Assembly (NCBI GenBank): GCA_026397135.1 | Contig: JAPLVL010000028.1 | Coordinates: forward strand, 1-41,390 | DNA from: Candidatus Berkelbacteria bacterium | GTDB taxonomy: Bacteria > Patescibacteriota > UBA1384 > XYA2-FULL-43-10 > 1-14-0-10-43-13 | Direction: 5' to 3' | DNA: 41,390 nucleotides | Program-made: the position numbers and the translations under genes | Shown: positions 6,957 through 15,988 of the stretch, in pieces | Numbering within the stretch: position 1 is the stretch's first letter | Layout: every line of letters starts with the position of its first letter | Notes under the pieces: generated by a model | Told to the model about the DNA's origin: nothing | The model's input: the letters and a program-made list of their open reading frames with translations, nothing else | Database searches by the model: none

Positions 6957-8420
6957 TTATCTATTAATATTAACAGTTGCGTTTACATCTAGTGAATCGA
7001 AATCCCAGGCAGCTTTATTTTGAGCTGTTCCAGTTGCTTTTATGTATATCACACTATTGCTGATATCTCCATTGATTTTTTGTCTGAAGAAGCTAATCTG
7101 GTCAACTTGGCTATTCTCAATAATTTCGTGCCAGTTTTGATTGTCAAATGAATAAAATACATGGTAGTTGTCGGACAATTTGACAGTATTGAGCCCGACT
7201 TCGATATAGAGAGAACTGAACGGGAAGAAAGTATTGAGCCTGTACACATTAAAACCCTTGTCGGTAGCAAAAAGATCCAAACTGTTCTTGCTGTAAGAAT
7301 AATTCCCTGTACCATTTCCCCTGTCATCAAATGAATCACCAAGATTGGCCCTAATATTGTTGTAGATGGGTTGATCAGCGAAAAAATATTCCAAGTAAAC
7401 ATCACCAATTTCATTTACAAGCTTGTTGTTTTTCTCAACTTTGTAACCAATACCATTACGATTCTGAATCCCGTCACTGCTTCCGAAAATTTGTAAATTA
7501 TTGAAAAAATTAGCTACTGCTCTAGAATTATCAATACCGATGAAATATTGCTTCCCCTTCATCAGCTTTGTACGAACCGGGAAGTTGTAAATTCCGTCCG
7601 TTGAATCTGTTTGGTAAGTATTCTCGGCCATTATTTCGTCAAACGAAAGATTGGATAAATCTGGTCCACTAATTGCACCGTCCTTGACTTCTCTCATGAT
7701 CAGCTGATAATTACCACTGCCACCACTTCCACGAAAGTGCAGTTTGAAACTAACACTCGACAAATAATCATTTTGAGCCGTAAATGTTTCACCGACAATA
7801 ATATTCTTGGCCGAAGTATCCGCAATTCCCACGCTGTCATCAGGCTTGAAGGTCTCGGTCGGATGGCTAATATCGAGGCTTCCGTCAAGTGATGACAATA
7901 GATTACTGGAGCCGTCCAATCTGACAAGATGGTAGGTCGGAATCGTTACTTCAGAAGGACTCGACAGATCGGCTTTTCTGAAAAAAACACTCTGATATTC
8001 TCTATCGACGTTGAAAATAATGTCTTCGTTTGTAAATTCGTGAGAGTTGAGCGGAACATCGACACTTTGAACAATTTTTTCATTGCCAAGTTTGTCTGAC
8101 AAGCCAAAAACAATTTTCTCGGTCAAAGCGCTTCCGTTTGTATCATATGTTGATCTTGCTTTGATCTGGTAGAGAAGGCGGTAATTCTCTCCCGCTCTCG
8201 TATCAAGAACATCACTGATTGTATAAGATGTGGTGTTACTCGCAATCTGCGTCTTTGAAGTTTGATTGAGTGAATCATCTGAAATATCACTGTTTTTGAC
8301 ATTTTTACCAAAAAACAAAAGCATCAAGAAAAGCAGAAGCAACGCTATGTAGCGCTTATCCTTGATAATTTGTCGGCCAAAATCGGCCAGAGGGGAATTG
8401 TTTGCATTATTTTGCGTCAT
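6957..8420 (-). CDS. Membrane-anchored extracytoplasmic beta-rich protein, function unknown
   Basis: 487 aa. About 22 polar residues precede one N-terminal helix (RYIALLLLFLMLLFFG, about 24-41). The remaining about 440 residues are polar, rich in Asn, Ser, Asp and beta-prone segments, with FTAQNDYLSSVSFKLHF and the C-terminal pattern YHVFYSFDNQNWHEI. That layout suggests an outside-facing protein of carbohydrate-binding, jelly-roll or discoidin-like domains. No catalytic signature is seen. It overlaps the YfhO-like gene upstream by 14 bases. A binding or polymer-capturing role at the surface is inferred. A second, smaller protein of similar design lies at 22034-22687. Confidence 0.75.
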   Translation of the reverse strand: MTQNNANNSPLADFGRQIIKDKRYIALLLLFLMLLFFGKNVKNSDISDDSLNQTSKTQIASNTTSYTISDVLDTRAGENYRLLYQIKARSTYDTNGSALTEKIVFGLSDKLGNEKIVQSVDVPLNSHEFTNEDIIFNVDREYQSVFFRKADLSSPSEVTIPTYHLVRLDGSSNLLSSLDGSLDISHPTETFKPDDSVGIADTSAKNIIVGETFTAQNDYLSSVSFKLHFRGSGGSGNYQLIMREVKDGAISGPDLSNLSFDEIMAENTYQTDSTDGIYNFPVRTKLMKGKQYFIGIDNSRAVANFFNNLQIFGSSDGIQNRNGIGYKVEKNNKLVNEIGDVYLEYFFADQPIYNNIRANLGDSFDDRGNGTGNYSYSKNSLDLFATDKGFNVYRLNTFFPFSSLYIEVGLNTVKLSDNYHVFYSFDNQNWHEIIENSQVDQISFFRQKINGDISNSVIYIKATGTAQNKAAWDFDSLDVNATVNINR

Positions 8421-10515
8421 GATTTCGTTTTTTATGTTTAATAGTATATACCAAATACCCTATTGATAGGAAGAGCGTCAAGATACTCAAGAACAATGAG
8501 GCCAAAAAGGGAGTTTGGGGCTTGAAATATAAAGTGAGTGACAAATTTATGCTGCCGTCAGAATTTTGGTTGTAAAAATCACTGCCAAAAGATGCGATAG
8601 TGTCTTTGTTAAGTACCCAAGCATTGGCATAGCCTAGGGTTTGCGAATGGGTATCTTCAAATATCGGTTTGCGGAAATAGTTGACGAATTCATCACCACT
8701 CATAAATTTGCCCGAATCCAAACACTCAGTTGCTCCGTTCTCTGCTTGGCTATTTGTACAAGAAAGAGAGTTTGGTTTGTCTAGATATAACTTCCAATTT
8801 TTGTCAAAATTATTGGTAAATAAGAGAGCGGTCGAATCGCTTAGGTTTTTTATTTCAATTTTGTATTCAGTATCATTTATTTTCGCAAAAGTGACATTTT
8901 GACCAGAGATTCGAGGAAGAGTTTGATTAAGTTTTAAGATACCGTCAGCGACTTTGGAAATCTTACCCGGATTCGCCGCCAGTATCTTGTTTTCAAATTC
9001 AGGATCATTCTTGATCAAAGCCAGATTCCAGTCATAGTTTTCGACTGAAGTATATTTTTCAAAATTTGATTCATAAAATTTCGAAAAATCATAAATATAT
9101 TTCACATTTCTCTCTTCCAGCGGCTTAATATCGAAATTGTTGAGAAGATTGTATTGTAAGGTATTGTTGACGCTTGACCCACCATAGGCGTAGTTGCTGA
9201 GATATTCCTTGCCCGAATAGCCCATGAAGCTATCCCAGCCACTATTACTGATCAATTTGCCGTCCTTGACAACAGAAGGCTGAGCAATGAAGCCATATTG
9301 ATTCCAAAACGGATAAGAGAGCACTCTGAAGGAAGAATTATCAGAGCTGCCAAAGTCAAGGAATGACTGAAAATCAGACCTGGCCAGGCCATAGTTAATA
9401 ACTGGCAAGTATTTGACAAAATAGTATGTGTTTGAGCCAAGAAAAACCAGGATAATTGCAAAAATGCCATACTGAAATACCTTTTTGAGCGGTAAATATG
9501 GAAAAATAAAGGCAAAAGTAAGAAATTCGAAAAGCAGAACCATTGGTGCGAAGTGTCCAATTTCCCGAAACATCGGATAGATTGCGTTAACTAAAGGAAT
9601 TGGAACTTTTTGGAAGTAGCCGGTTCCCAGACAAAAGAAAATTAGCCAACAAAACATCAAGAAAACAATTTTTCGATCTTCCTCTTTCGGTACGATTTCA
9701 GTTTTCTTGCGCAGGAAAAAAAGATAATACAGGGAGGCAAAAATAATAGCAAGGGTAACAAGACCATAGAAAATCAGGAAGGAGCGGCTGTAAATATATT
9801 GAATATTGGTGGCGTTCGAAAACACCATTGTGACAATCCGTATCGGAGAAGCAAACATTTCCGCTAGAAAAGATTCGCTACCAGCATGACTGGAAGCACC
9901 AGAGACATGAGTTGCTCTGATCAAGAAATTGGAAAACCAGGGCAAATTTACCAAAAAAACGATTAGGTAGCTCAGCGATAAATATTTCAGAGAAAACTTT
10001 TCTCTGTTACAGGCAAAAAATAAAATCAATGTAATGAGAGCAAAAATGTGGAACTGAATTTGAACCCCAATGAAAGCTAAAATCAGCCCGAGCAATATGG
10101 CCGAAGAAAAGTTCGGGCGGTACTTGCGCAAGAGATAATAGATTAGGTAAATGAAAAATAAATAGGAAATATAATAATCAAGATGGCCAGCCAAAAGTTT
10201 GTAATAGATTGCCGGATTGAGGACGAGAAGAAGGATGAAAATATAGCGATCTTTCATATCTACAAGCTTCCTGGCAGCCAGGACGACAAAAACCAACAAA
10301 AGCAGAAGGATCAGCAAAAGAATTGTTTCGCTTTTTAGAAATTTCAAGTGAGACAGAAGTGAGAGAACGAAATTCAGGTAAAAATTTGAAGCATAACTCG
10401 AAGCCTGCCCCAAATCGAAAGAATTCCAACTGGTTTTGAAGGCTCCTCCGAAAAAATTGGCGATTTGCGCCGTGAAATACGGGAACGACCAGTCCCAGTA
10501 ATTATTTAACATCAT
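8407..10515 (-). CDS. YfhO-like / GT-C-type membrane protein, apparently without the first helix
   Basis: 702 aa from the ATG at 10515 (AGGG six bases upstream); the tracked start at 10551 would only add residues inside the upstream gene. After a polar N-terminus (NNYWDWSFPYF) come about 10 helices, an extracytoplasmic domain (about 370-665) and a final helix with a basic tail. The segment LLFTNNFDKNWKLYLDK matches the YfhO-type fold (a GWK.yvdG-like strand). The last 70 residues parallel the upstream gene (GYANAWV..., NSDGSINLSLTLYFKPQ). YfhO relatives and other GT-C proteins transfer sugars from polyprenyl-phosphate donors on the outer face. The aromatic/Asp loop that normally follows helix 1 is at the very start here, so helix 1 seems missing. 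It overlaps both neighbours. Confidence 0.75.
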   Translation of the reverse strand: MMLNNYWDWSFPYFTAQIANFFGGAFKTSWNSFDLGQASSYASNFYLNFVLSLLSHLKFLKSETILLLILLLLLVFVVLAARKLVDMKDRYIFILLLVLNPAIYYKLLAGHLDYYISYLFFIYLIYYLLRKYRPNFSSAILLGLILAFIGVQIQFHIFALITLILFFACNREKFSLKYLSLSYLIVFLVNLPWFSNFLIRATHVSGASSHAGSESFLAEMFASPIRIVTMVFSNATNIQYIYSRSFLIFYGLVTLAIIFASLYYLFFLRKKTEIVPKEEDRKIVFLMFCWLIFFCLGTGYFQKVPIPLVNAIYPMFREIGHFAPMVLLFEFLTFAFIFPYLPLKKVFQYGIFAIILVFLGSNTYYFVKYLPVINYGLARSDFQSFLDFGSSDNSSFRVLSYPFWNQYGFIAQPSVVKDGKLISNSGWDSFMGYSGKEYLSNYAYGGSSVNNTLQYNLLNNFDIKPLEERNVKYIYDFSKFYESNFEKYTSVENYDWNLALIKNDPEFENKILAANPGKISKVADGILKLNQTLPRISGQNVTFAKINDTEYKIEIKNLSDSTALLFTNNFDKNWKLYLDKPNSLSCTNSQAENGATECLDSGKFMSGDEFVNYFRKPIFEDTHSQTLGYANAWVLNKDTIASFGSDFYNQNSDGSINLSLTLYFKPQTPFLASLFLSILTLFLSIGYLVYTIKHKKRNHDAK

Positions 10516-13114
10516 TTTTGACCCTGCTCTTAAATTTGGAGCGGCAAACAAAGATCAATCCGAAAGCAGCAATAAGTAATGCGCCCAGAGAAACCCAGAG
10601 ACTTAGATAGTAGTATTCCTGAGGCTTAAAACTGATAATGAGATCAAGGTCGTACGACCCATCAGAGTTTTTGGTACATTTTGAATTGTTCTGACAGATC
10701 TGGTTAGTCTCAACGACCCAACCATTGGCATAGCCGTTGGCGATGAAATGTTCAGACTCTGGAACAACTGGATTCTTTGTCCAAGTCTCAAAGATCGAGC
10801 CATCAGAGAGATTATTGTTTTGAATAGTTCCCTGAATATTCTTGGAAATAAAATCGATTGTATATTTTTGCGTCTCACCTGTTGTATCCCTACCGTCTTT
10901 CCAGACAACTGATTTCAACTCTTTGGATTTACCATCCCCCAGATTACTAACTAATCCCGAATTTACATATGAAGTCAGATCATCTTTGCTGGCCTGAACA
11001 TCTTCGTTGTCAGAAAACGCTGTGTAGGACTGTAATCGGCTACCAAGACTGTCCTTCGAGACAGCGCTTGAATCGCCAAGAAAAACTTGCCAACCACCAT
11101 GAAACGCCTCCGAGAAAATCATTGGGAAGGTATCACTTGAGCCGTGAACTACAACATGATATTTCGTTGGATTGATTTTCTTGTACTCCAAGACTGGCAA
11201 ACCTGTTGGAGATTGCGCAATTTTAGATAAATCTTTGCCAACATTTTGCGAAGAAAGAATGACTGCACTGCGACTAGAATTATTAACGCCCTTTAATATT
11301 GTAGGCAAATGTTCAATGCTCAAGTCGGAGACAATCGCTTGCGTCGGAGTATAGAAATGAGGTAGATAGAAACGATCGGCTAATTTATAGACTACGAAAT
11401 AGTCATTCTCGATAACTTTGGAAATATGCCCATCTTTTTCCAAATCAATCATCTTCCCCTGTGTCTGCGCAATGAATTTTTGGGAAATATCCTTGTGGTA
11501 AATCAAATATTTTGTATTCAAATACCCAGCCAAATTAAAGAGCCAAACCGAATCACTCGCTGACTGCCCTCCCCACAATTTGCCATAATTCCAGCTCCCA
11601 AAAGCTCCATACCCGTTCATTTCTACCGACGGACTGTTGAAAAGTTGCGTTGTCGGATCAACCCCTGTAACATTCCATTTAGTATAGTTAACCCAGCCAG
11701 GTGAGTTCAGAACGCTATAGGGCATCGTTAGTAACTTGCTATCAGTGAGTTTCTGATTTAATATGGCAGCGGCTTCAAAGTACTCATTTGGAATATTGTG
11801 AATAAATGTCCCCTTCGAAGTCAGATAATTGCCACCATCAGAATACGCGTTGGAGAAAGTTTTCTGAATTCCACCAATAAAAAATGGATAGCTAAATGAC
11901 AAAGCCAGCACAGCCAAAACACCAATTACATAATTTCTATACTTGTAAGATTGAAATTGAATTAATATCAGGATAATTATGATAAAGGGGAAGAAAACCA
12001 AAACTTTGTCGTAACTTCGAAGTGCACCAAGCAAGGTATTATTGAAAATAGCAATAGTGAGACCGTTGCTCACAATCCCAACGCCTTTGTTCTCAAGGAA
12101 GATACCGATAACCAAGAGAATAAGGAAAGTCAAGGTAATCTTACTCATTTTAGCTTTGGCAAAAGCCTGGCTAAAAATAACAACTCCGATCAAAGCCAAG
12201 AACAGTGCTGATCCTGCAAATATCTTAGTACTGATAAAATCTGCCAGGTGAGGCACGAGGAAAAAGATGTCAGGAAAGCTGATCGACTGCCAGATGATCC
12301 ATGCTTTGTTGTCAAATATCGTTCCTCCACTATTGAAAGATGTTGCCAGGCGAAGTAGCTCGATTATCTGAGGAAAAACACTCCAGCAGACACAGAGAAA
12401 ATAAAAAGCGTAATAAAAAACCATTTTCTTGAGATAAAAAAGAAAATTAATTTTACGTTCGGAAAAAAGATAGAGAGAAACAATGAAAATGATTGAAATA
12501 ATATTCAGAGAAATGAAGAAGGCCATATTTCCATTGGCAATATTTGAGAGGAAAAACGGAATGGCGAGCAAAAACAGGCTTTTCCACTCCATCTTTTCGG
12601 AAGAGAAATAACGATAGCAGAGTCCGAAAATTGCAGGAATTAGGGTGTATAGAGTCAGGAATGGCGAATATCCCCAGATGAAGTAAAAGGTGTTCAAAAC
12701 GTAGAAATTGAAGGTGTAGAGAAGCGCAAAGCCAATTCGGTAAAAACTACTCTGATGCGCGTCCTTGAGAAAAAGTTTCGATGAGAGATAAAAACTCCAA
12801 AAAGAACCAGTCATGAAGAAAAAGAAGTAGAAGAAAGATTGGCCGGAATTTGAAATATGAAAAAGTGATTTGAGAAAATAGACAACGTCATAGAAAAGAC
12901 TGTAACCAAAAAACTGCAAGAAGAAGCCTTCGCCGGAAAAATTAGACCAAGTGAAATGCAACCCTTTGGCTATATGAGCCAGATTGTAATATTGAGTAAT
13001 ATCGCCGCCAGCAAAAATATAGCCTCGGGGGAAAACATTCACGACTGAGACAAAAATGATCGCGAGCTGACAAATTATCAACCAAAGGATTTTTGATTTT
13101 AGTAATTTTTTCAT
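10502..13114 (-). CDS. YfhO-like / GT-C-type membrane protein
   Basis: 870 aa. Helix 1 (about 10-28) is followed by the loop RGYIFAGGDITQYYN, whose Asp sits where GT-C glycosyltransferases carry their catalytic or metal-binding acid. About a dozen helices follow to about residue 430. A large extracytoplasmic domain (about 430-830) includes FSEAFHGGWQVFLGD, the YfhO-like strand, and GYANGWVV...NSDGSYDLDLIISFKPQ. A last helix (LSLWVSLGALLIAAFGLIFV) and basic tail close the protein. The C-terminal third is clearly related to the next gene, so the two are tandem paralogues. Likely role: sugar transfer from a lipid carrier onto a surface polymer or protein; donor and acceptor unknown. There is no SD before the ATG, and 29 untranslated bases separate it from the GT4 gene upstream. 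Confidence 0.8.
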   Translation of the reverse strand: MKKLLKSKILWLIICQLAIIFVSVVNVFPRGYIFAGGDITQYYNLAHIAKGLHFTWSNFSGEGFFLQFFGYSLFYDVVYFLKSLFHISNSGQSFFYFFFFMTGSFWSFYLSSKLFLKDAHQSSFYRIGFALLYTFNFYVLNTFYFIWGYSPFLTLYTLIPAIFGLCYRYFSSEKMEWKSLFLLAIPFFLSNIANGNMAFFISLNIISIIFIVSLYLFSERKINFLFYLKKMVFYYAFYFLCVCWSVFPQIIELLRLATSFNSGGTIFDNKAWIIWQSISFPDIFFLVPHLADFISTKIFAGSALFLALIGVVIFSQAFAKAKMSKITLTFLILLVIGIFLENKGVGIVSNGLTIAIFNNTLLGALRSYDKVLVFFPFIIIILILIQFQSYKYRNYVIGVLAVLALSFSYPFFIGGIQKTFSNAYSDGGNYLTSKGTFIHNIPNEYFEAAAILNQKLTDSKLLTMPYSVLNSPGWVNYTKWNVTGVDPTTQLFNSPSVEMNGYGAFGSWNYGKLWGGQSASDSVWLFNLAGYLNTKYLIYHKDISQKFIAQTQGKMIDLEKDGHISKVIENDYFVVYKLADRFYLPHFYTPTQAIVSDLSIEHLPTILKGVNNSSRSAVILSSQNVGKDLSKIAQSPTGLPVLEYKKINPTKYHVVVHGSSDTFPMIFSEAFHGGWQVFLGDSSAVSKDSLGSRLQSYTAFSDNEDVQASKDDLTSYVNSGLVSNLGDGKSKELKSVVWKDGRDTTGETQKYTIDFISKNIQGTIQNNNLSDGSIFETWTKNPVVPESEHFIANGYANGWVVETNQICQNNSKCTKNSDGSYDLDLIISFKPQEYYYLSLWVSLGALLIAAFGLIFVCRSKFKSRVKNDVK

Positions 13115-13143
13115 GTTTTTTGATTTAACCCAGTAAATTATAC

Positions 13144-14250
13144 TTATAAATGTAGAAGTTCCGACAATATCTTCGTCTTGTCAAAATCTTGTCCCATTTT
13201 GAGAGCATTTTCACGAAGAGAGAGATAGTATTCTTTATCAGTCAGACATTTTTCGACGAAGTTGGTGATCTTGGTCTCACTGATCGAGGATAGCACCAGA
13301 CCGGCATGATAAGATTTGACTTCCTCGGCCGTGGAAGGAATTTCATTAATGATTACCGGCAAACCGCAAGCGACATATTCCCTTGCTTTCATTGAATCAC
13401 CATACACATTCCAGGAAGCCGCACCAGTATAGAGTGCAAATCCAAGAAAAGAGCTACACATGATATCAAGAATTTCATCATGCTGTTTCCAGCCCAAGAA
13501 ATGAATTTCCTCTTCTAGCTCTTGATCATGAACCATTTGCTTGAAGTTTTCTTCCTCCTCGCCAGAACCAATTATTTCCAGCTTTAACTTGAGGTACTTG
13601 GAGAAAAGCGGCTTGAGGGAATTAATAATCGGACTCAAATTCAAAGCCTTAGAAAGCGGTGAAATTACAACCAGATTCTGGTTGCCATTATAATCTTTTC
13701 TCTTGATTGAATGGAAATCCGGGGAGTTAACTATCAGTTTGTTTTTCCTATCAGGAACTCCCTGACGCTTTCTTTTGTTCATGATTCTGGAGGAAACAGA
13801 CCAAACTTCATCCGAAAAGAGAAGGCAAATCCGATCAGCCAGATGATAGCAGGCATTTAGAAACCAATTATTGAAGCGTTTCTCTATATAATCGGCCGTC
13901 AAATAGATAAATTTGTCTGTCTTGCCCAAGATTTTAAGCAAACTGCCTGCGAATCCGTTGATCGGATCAACCCCAATAAAAATATTCTCCTCCTTTTCAC
14001 TTGCGGAAAATTTGAGATTTAATTTAATTTCCCGGATACCTCGTGACAGAATGCCGTTGCCAGGAAGTTCGATTTTCTCAACTGATTGATCCGGCAATAT
14101 TGCTACCGATTCTTTGCTTCCCTCGAGTGCATGTTTCAGGAACAGCACCTTCTGTTTTTTGGCAGCCAGAAAAGCAGCGATGCTATTGGCCGGTCCGAAT
14201 GCTTCTGTGTTGTTCTTGTAAACGGAGTGTGTTGCGATAATGTAAATCAT
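13144..14250 (-). CDS. Glycosyltransferase, GT4 family (GT-B fold)
   Basis: 368 aa soluble protein. The C-terminal half carries GT4 features: VVISPLSKALNLSPII, LEIIGSGEEEENFKQM (about 225-240), IHFLGWKQHDEIL, and MKAREYVACGLPVIINE, the E-x7-E-type donor-binding region. The N-terminal half has the usual acceptor Rossmann fold with FIYLTADYIEKRF. It should add a sugar from a nucleotide donor to the lipid-linked oligosaccharide on the cytoplasmic side. The donor cannot be read from sequence. It lies eight bases after a GT2 gene, and the two probably act in sequence on one glycan. Confidence 0.85.
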   Translation of the reverse strand: MIYIIATHSVYKNNTEAFGPANSIAAFLAAKKQKVLFLKHALEGSKESVAILPDQSVEKIELPGNGILSRGIREIKLNLKFSASEKEENIFIGVDPINGFAGSLLKILGKTDKFIYLTADYIEKRFNNWFLNACYHLADRICLLFSDEVWSVSSRIMNKRKRQGVPDRKNKLIVNSPDFHSIKRKDYNGNQNLVVISPLSKALNLSPIINSLKPLFSKYLKLKLEIIGSGEEEENFKQMVHDQELEEEIHFLGWKQHDEILDIMCSSFLGFALYTGAASWNVYGDSMKAREYVACGLPVIINEIPSTAEEVKSYHAGLVLSSISETKITNFVEKCLTDKEYYLSLRENALKMGQDFDKTKILSELLHL

Positions 14251-14257
14251 AATATTT

Positions 14258-15172
14258 TTATTTTAAGTGAGTTACCTTGGGATTAGAATGGAAATACTTC
14301 AAGAGTTGAAAATCCTTCGCAATTGATAGTGCAATTTTAGCATTTTGATCCTTCAAAATAAACCAGGCCAAGATTACAGAGAAGCGTATAATAATAAAGA
14401 ACGGCAAAAAACAGAAAAAGAAAATTGAAGATAAGTTTTGCCAGTACATCAGCAGTCTATTTCTCTCAGAATAATAATGACTAAATTCAGCCGCTTTCTT
14501 AGTGCCGTCATGAGCGTGAACAATAGAAGATCCAAAATCGCAAACTACCTCGTAACCAAGATTCAGAGCTTTCCAAGACAATGCGACATCTTCCATATAC
14601 ATAAAGTAATCATCGAAGCCACCTATTTCCTCAAAAACACTTGACCGAATGAAAAGAGCGGCCCCAGTTGACCATTTTGACTGCGCCAGTTTGTTGGCGC
14701 TTTCATAGGCGCCTCGGTTGTGAGAAATTGTTGTTCCAGTTAGGAAATAAAAGTCGCCAATTTGGAATTGAATGCTGCCGTCCTGGTTTAAAACCGTTGG
14801 ATTAATAATGCCAATATTCTCATCCTTCTCAAAAAGCTTCTTTATTCTTTGAAAAATTCCTGTATCTGTCGTGATGGTGTCGTTATTCAGAATATAATAA
14901 TAGTCATAATCAATTTTACTCTCTTTGAAAAATTTGTGGGCATAATTATAAGCACCAGAAAAACCCAGATTTCCTCCAGTTTGGATTATCTTGACCTTGG
15001 GAAATTTCCGTTTTGTCAAAGAAGCTGAATCATCGCTCGAGTGATTGTCCAGAAGGTAAATATCAAAATTATCATCAATACCTTGGGCCAGAAGTAAAGA
15101 CTCGAAGCATTTTTCGAGAAATTTTTCACCATTGTAATTGATGACTACGACTGCAAAACTTTTCGATGCCAT
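14258..15172 (-). CDS. Glycosyltransferase, GT2 family, rhamnosyltransferase-like
   Basis: 304 aa. GT-A fold: FAVVVINYNGEKFL at the N-terminus, then YLLDNHSSDDS, TGGNLGFSGAYNYAH, YILNNDTI (the DxD equivalent is NND), WSTGAALFIRSSVFEEIGGFDD, and YMEDVALSWKALNLGYEV (ED acid pair). This arrangement is typical of WbbL-type rhamnosyltransferases and relatives, so dTDP-rhamnose from the rml operon is a candidate donor. A hydrophobic segment near residues 247-270 probably fixes it to the membrane. The ATG at 15172 touches the preceding stop codon with no gap. Confidence 0.85.
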   Translation of the reverse strand: MASKSFAVVVINYNGEKFLEKCFESLLLAQGIDDNFDIYLLDNHSSDDSASLTKRKFPKVKIIQTGGNLGFSGAYNYAHKFFKESKIDYDYYYILNNDTITTDTGIFQRIKKLFEKDENIGIINPTVLNQDGSIQFQIGDFYFLTGTTISHNRGAYESANKLAQSKWSTGAALFIRSSVFEEIGGFDDYFMYMEDVALSWKALNLGYEVVCDFGSSIVHAHDGTKKAAEFSHYYSERNRLLMYWQNLSSIFFFCFLPFFIIIRFSVILAWFILKDQNAKIALSIAKDFQLLKYFHSNPKVTHLK

Positions 15173-15988
15173 CTATAAGTCCAATTTTAGATCGACTACC
15201 TTTGGTTCAAATCCTAGTTCTTCTTTGGCTTTGTCTATATTTAAAAGTAAGTCCTTGAGGAAATTGTCAGATTTGACATATTCGACCTCAAACTTGTGCG
15301 TCTGCCTCAACTTCTCCAAAATATCATTGATAGAGACTTTGATTGGGTTGGAAATGTTAAATACTGCCGATTTCTTATGAAAAATTGCTTTTTCTAATGC
15401 TTCACAAGCGTCTGTGACATAGAGAAAGTTACGAGATTGTTCGCCGTCCCCTGTCACTCTGACCTTGCCCGATTTTTCAATATCGGTTAAGAAATTATAA
15501 ATTACGCCTTTATTGTTTCCTTCGCCATAAACGTTCGAAAAACGCAAAATGCAATATTCCAGCCTCTTCGTTTCATTGTAAAACAAGACCGACTCTTCAC
15601 AATATTTCTTGACTAGACCGTAGACGGTATTTGGATGCAGCGGGTCACTCTCCTTCGATTCACTCCTCAAGGGCTCACCATAGACTGCGCCAGAGGAAGT
15701 GTATATGATTTTGCCAACCTTATTTGCCGTAGCCGTTTCAAGAATATTGTTCAAAACTACCAAATTCACTTTGGAAAGTTGATCAAAGTCGCCAAAAAAT
15801 GTACCGGCTAGATTGATTACCTGGTCGATGCCAGAATTCTCCTCAAAGAAATCGAAAATTTCCTTACGCTCAAGATTGTTGCCCTTAAATGGAATCAGCT
15901 CAATCTTTTCGTTTTGCGAAAGCAATTTCAGAAGATGAGTTCCAATAAATCCATCACTGCCAAAAATGGCAATTTTTAGTCTTTCCAT
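15173..15988 (-). CDS. NAD-dependent epimerase/dehydratase (extended SDR)
   Basis: 271 aa, shorter than typical 310-340 aa extended SDRs. IFGSDGFIGTHL is the cofactor loop, followed by INLAGTFF, YTSSGAVYGEP, NTVYGLVKKYCEE (YxxxK) and LRFSNVYGEGNN, then SRNFLYVTD in the substrate domain. It overlaps the dehydratase gene upstream by 13 bases and so belongs to the same sugar branch: CapE/PseB-like dehydratase, reductase-cupin fusion, and this SDR. It could be a reductase or 4-epimerase acting on the UDP-4-keto-6-deoxy-HexNAc intermediate. The exact reaction is not readable from motifs. Confidence 0.8.
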   Translation of the reverse strand: MERLKIAIFGSDGFIGTHLLKLLSQNEKIELIPFKGNNLERKEIFDFFEENSGIDQVINLAGTFFGDFDQLSKVNLVVLNNILETATANKVGKIIYTSSGAVYGEPLRSESKESDPLHPNTVYGLVKKYCEESVLFYNETKRLEYCILRFSNVYGEGNNKGVIYNFLTDIEKSGKVRVTGDGEQSRNFLYVTDACEALEKAIFHKKSAVFNISNPIKVSINDILEKLRQTHKFEVEYVKSDNFLKDLLLNIDKAKEELGFEPKVVDLKLDL

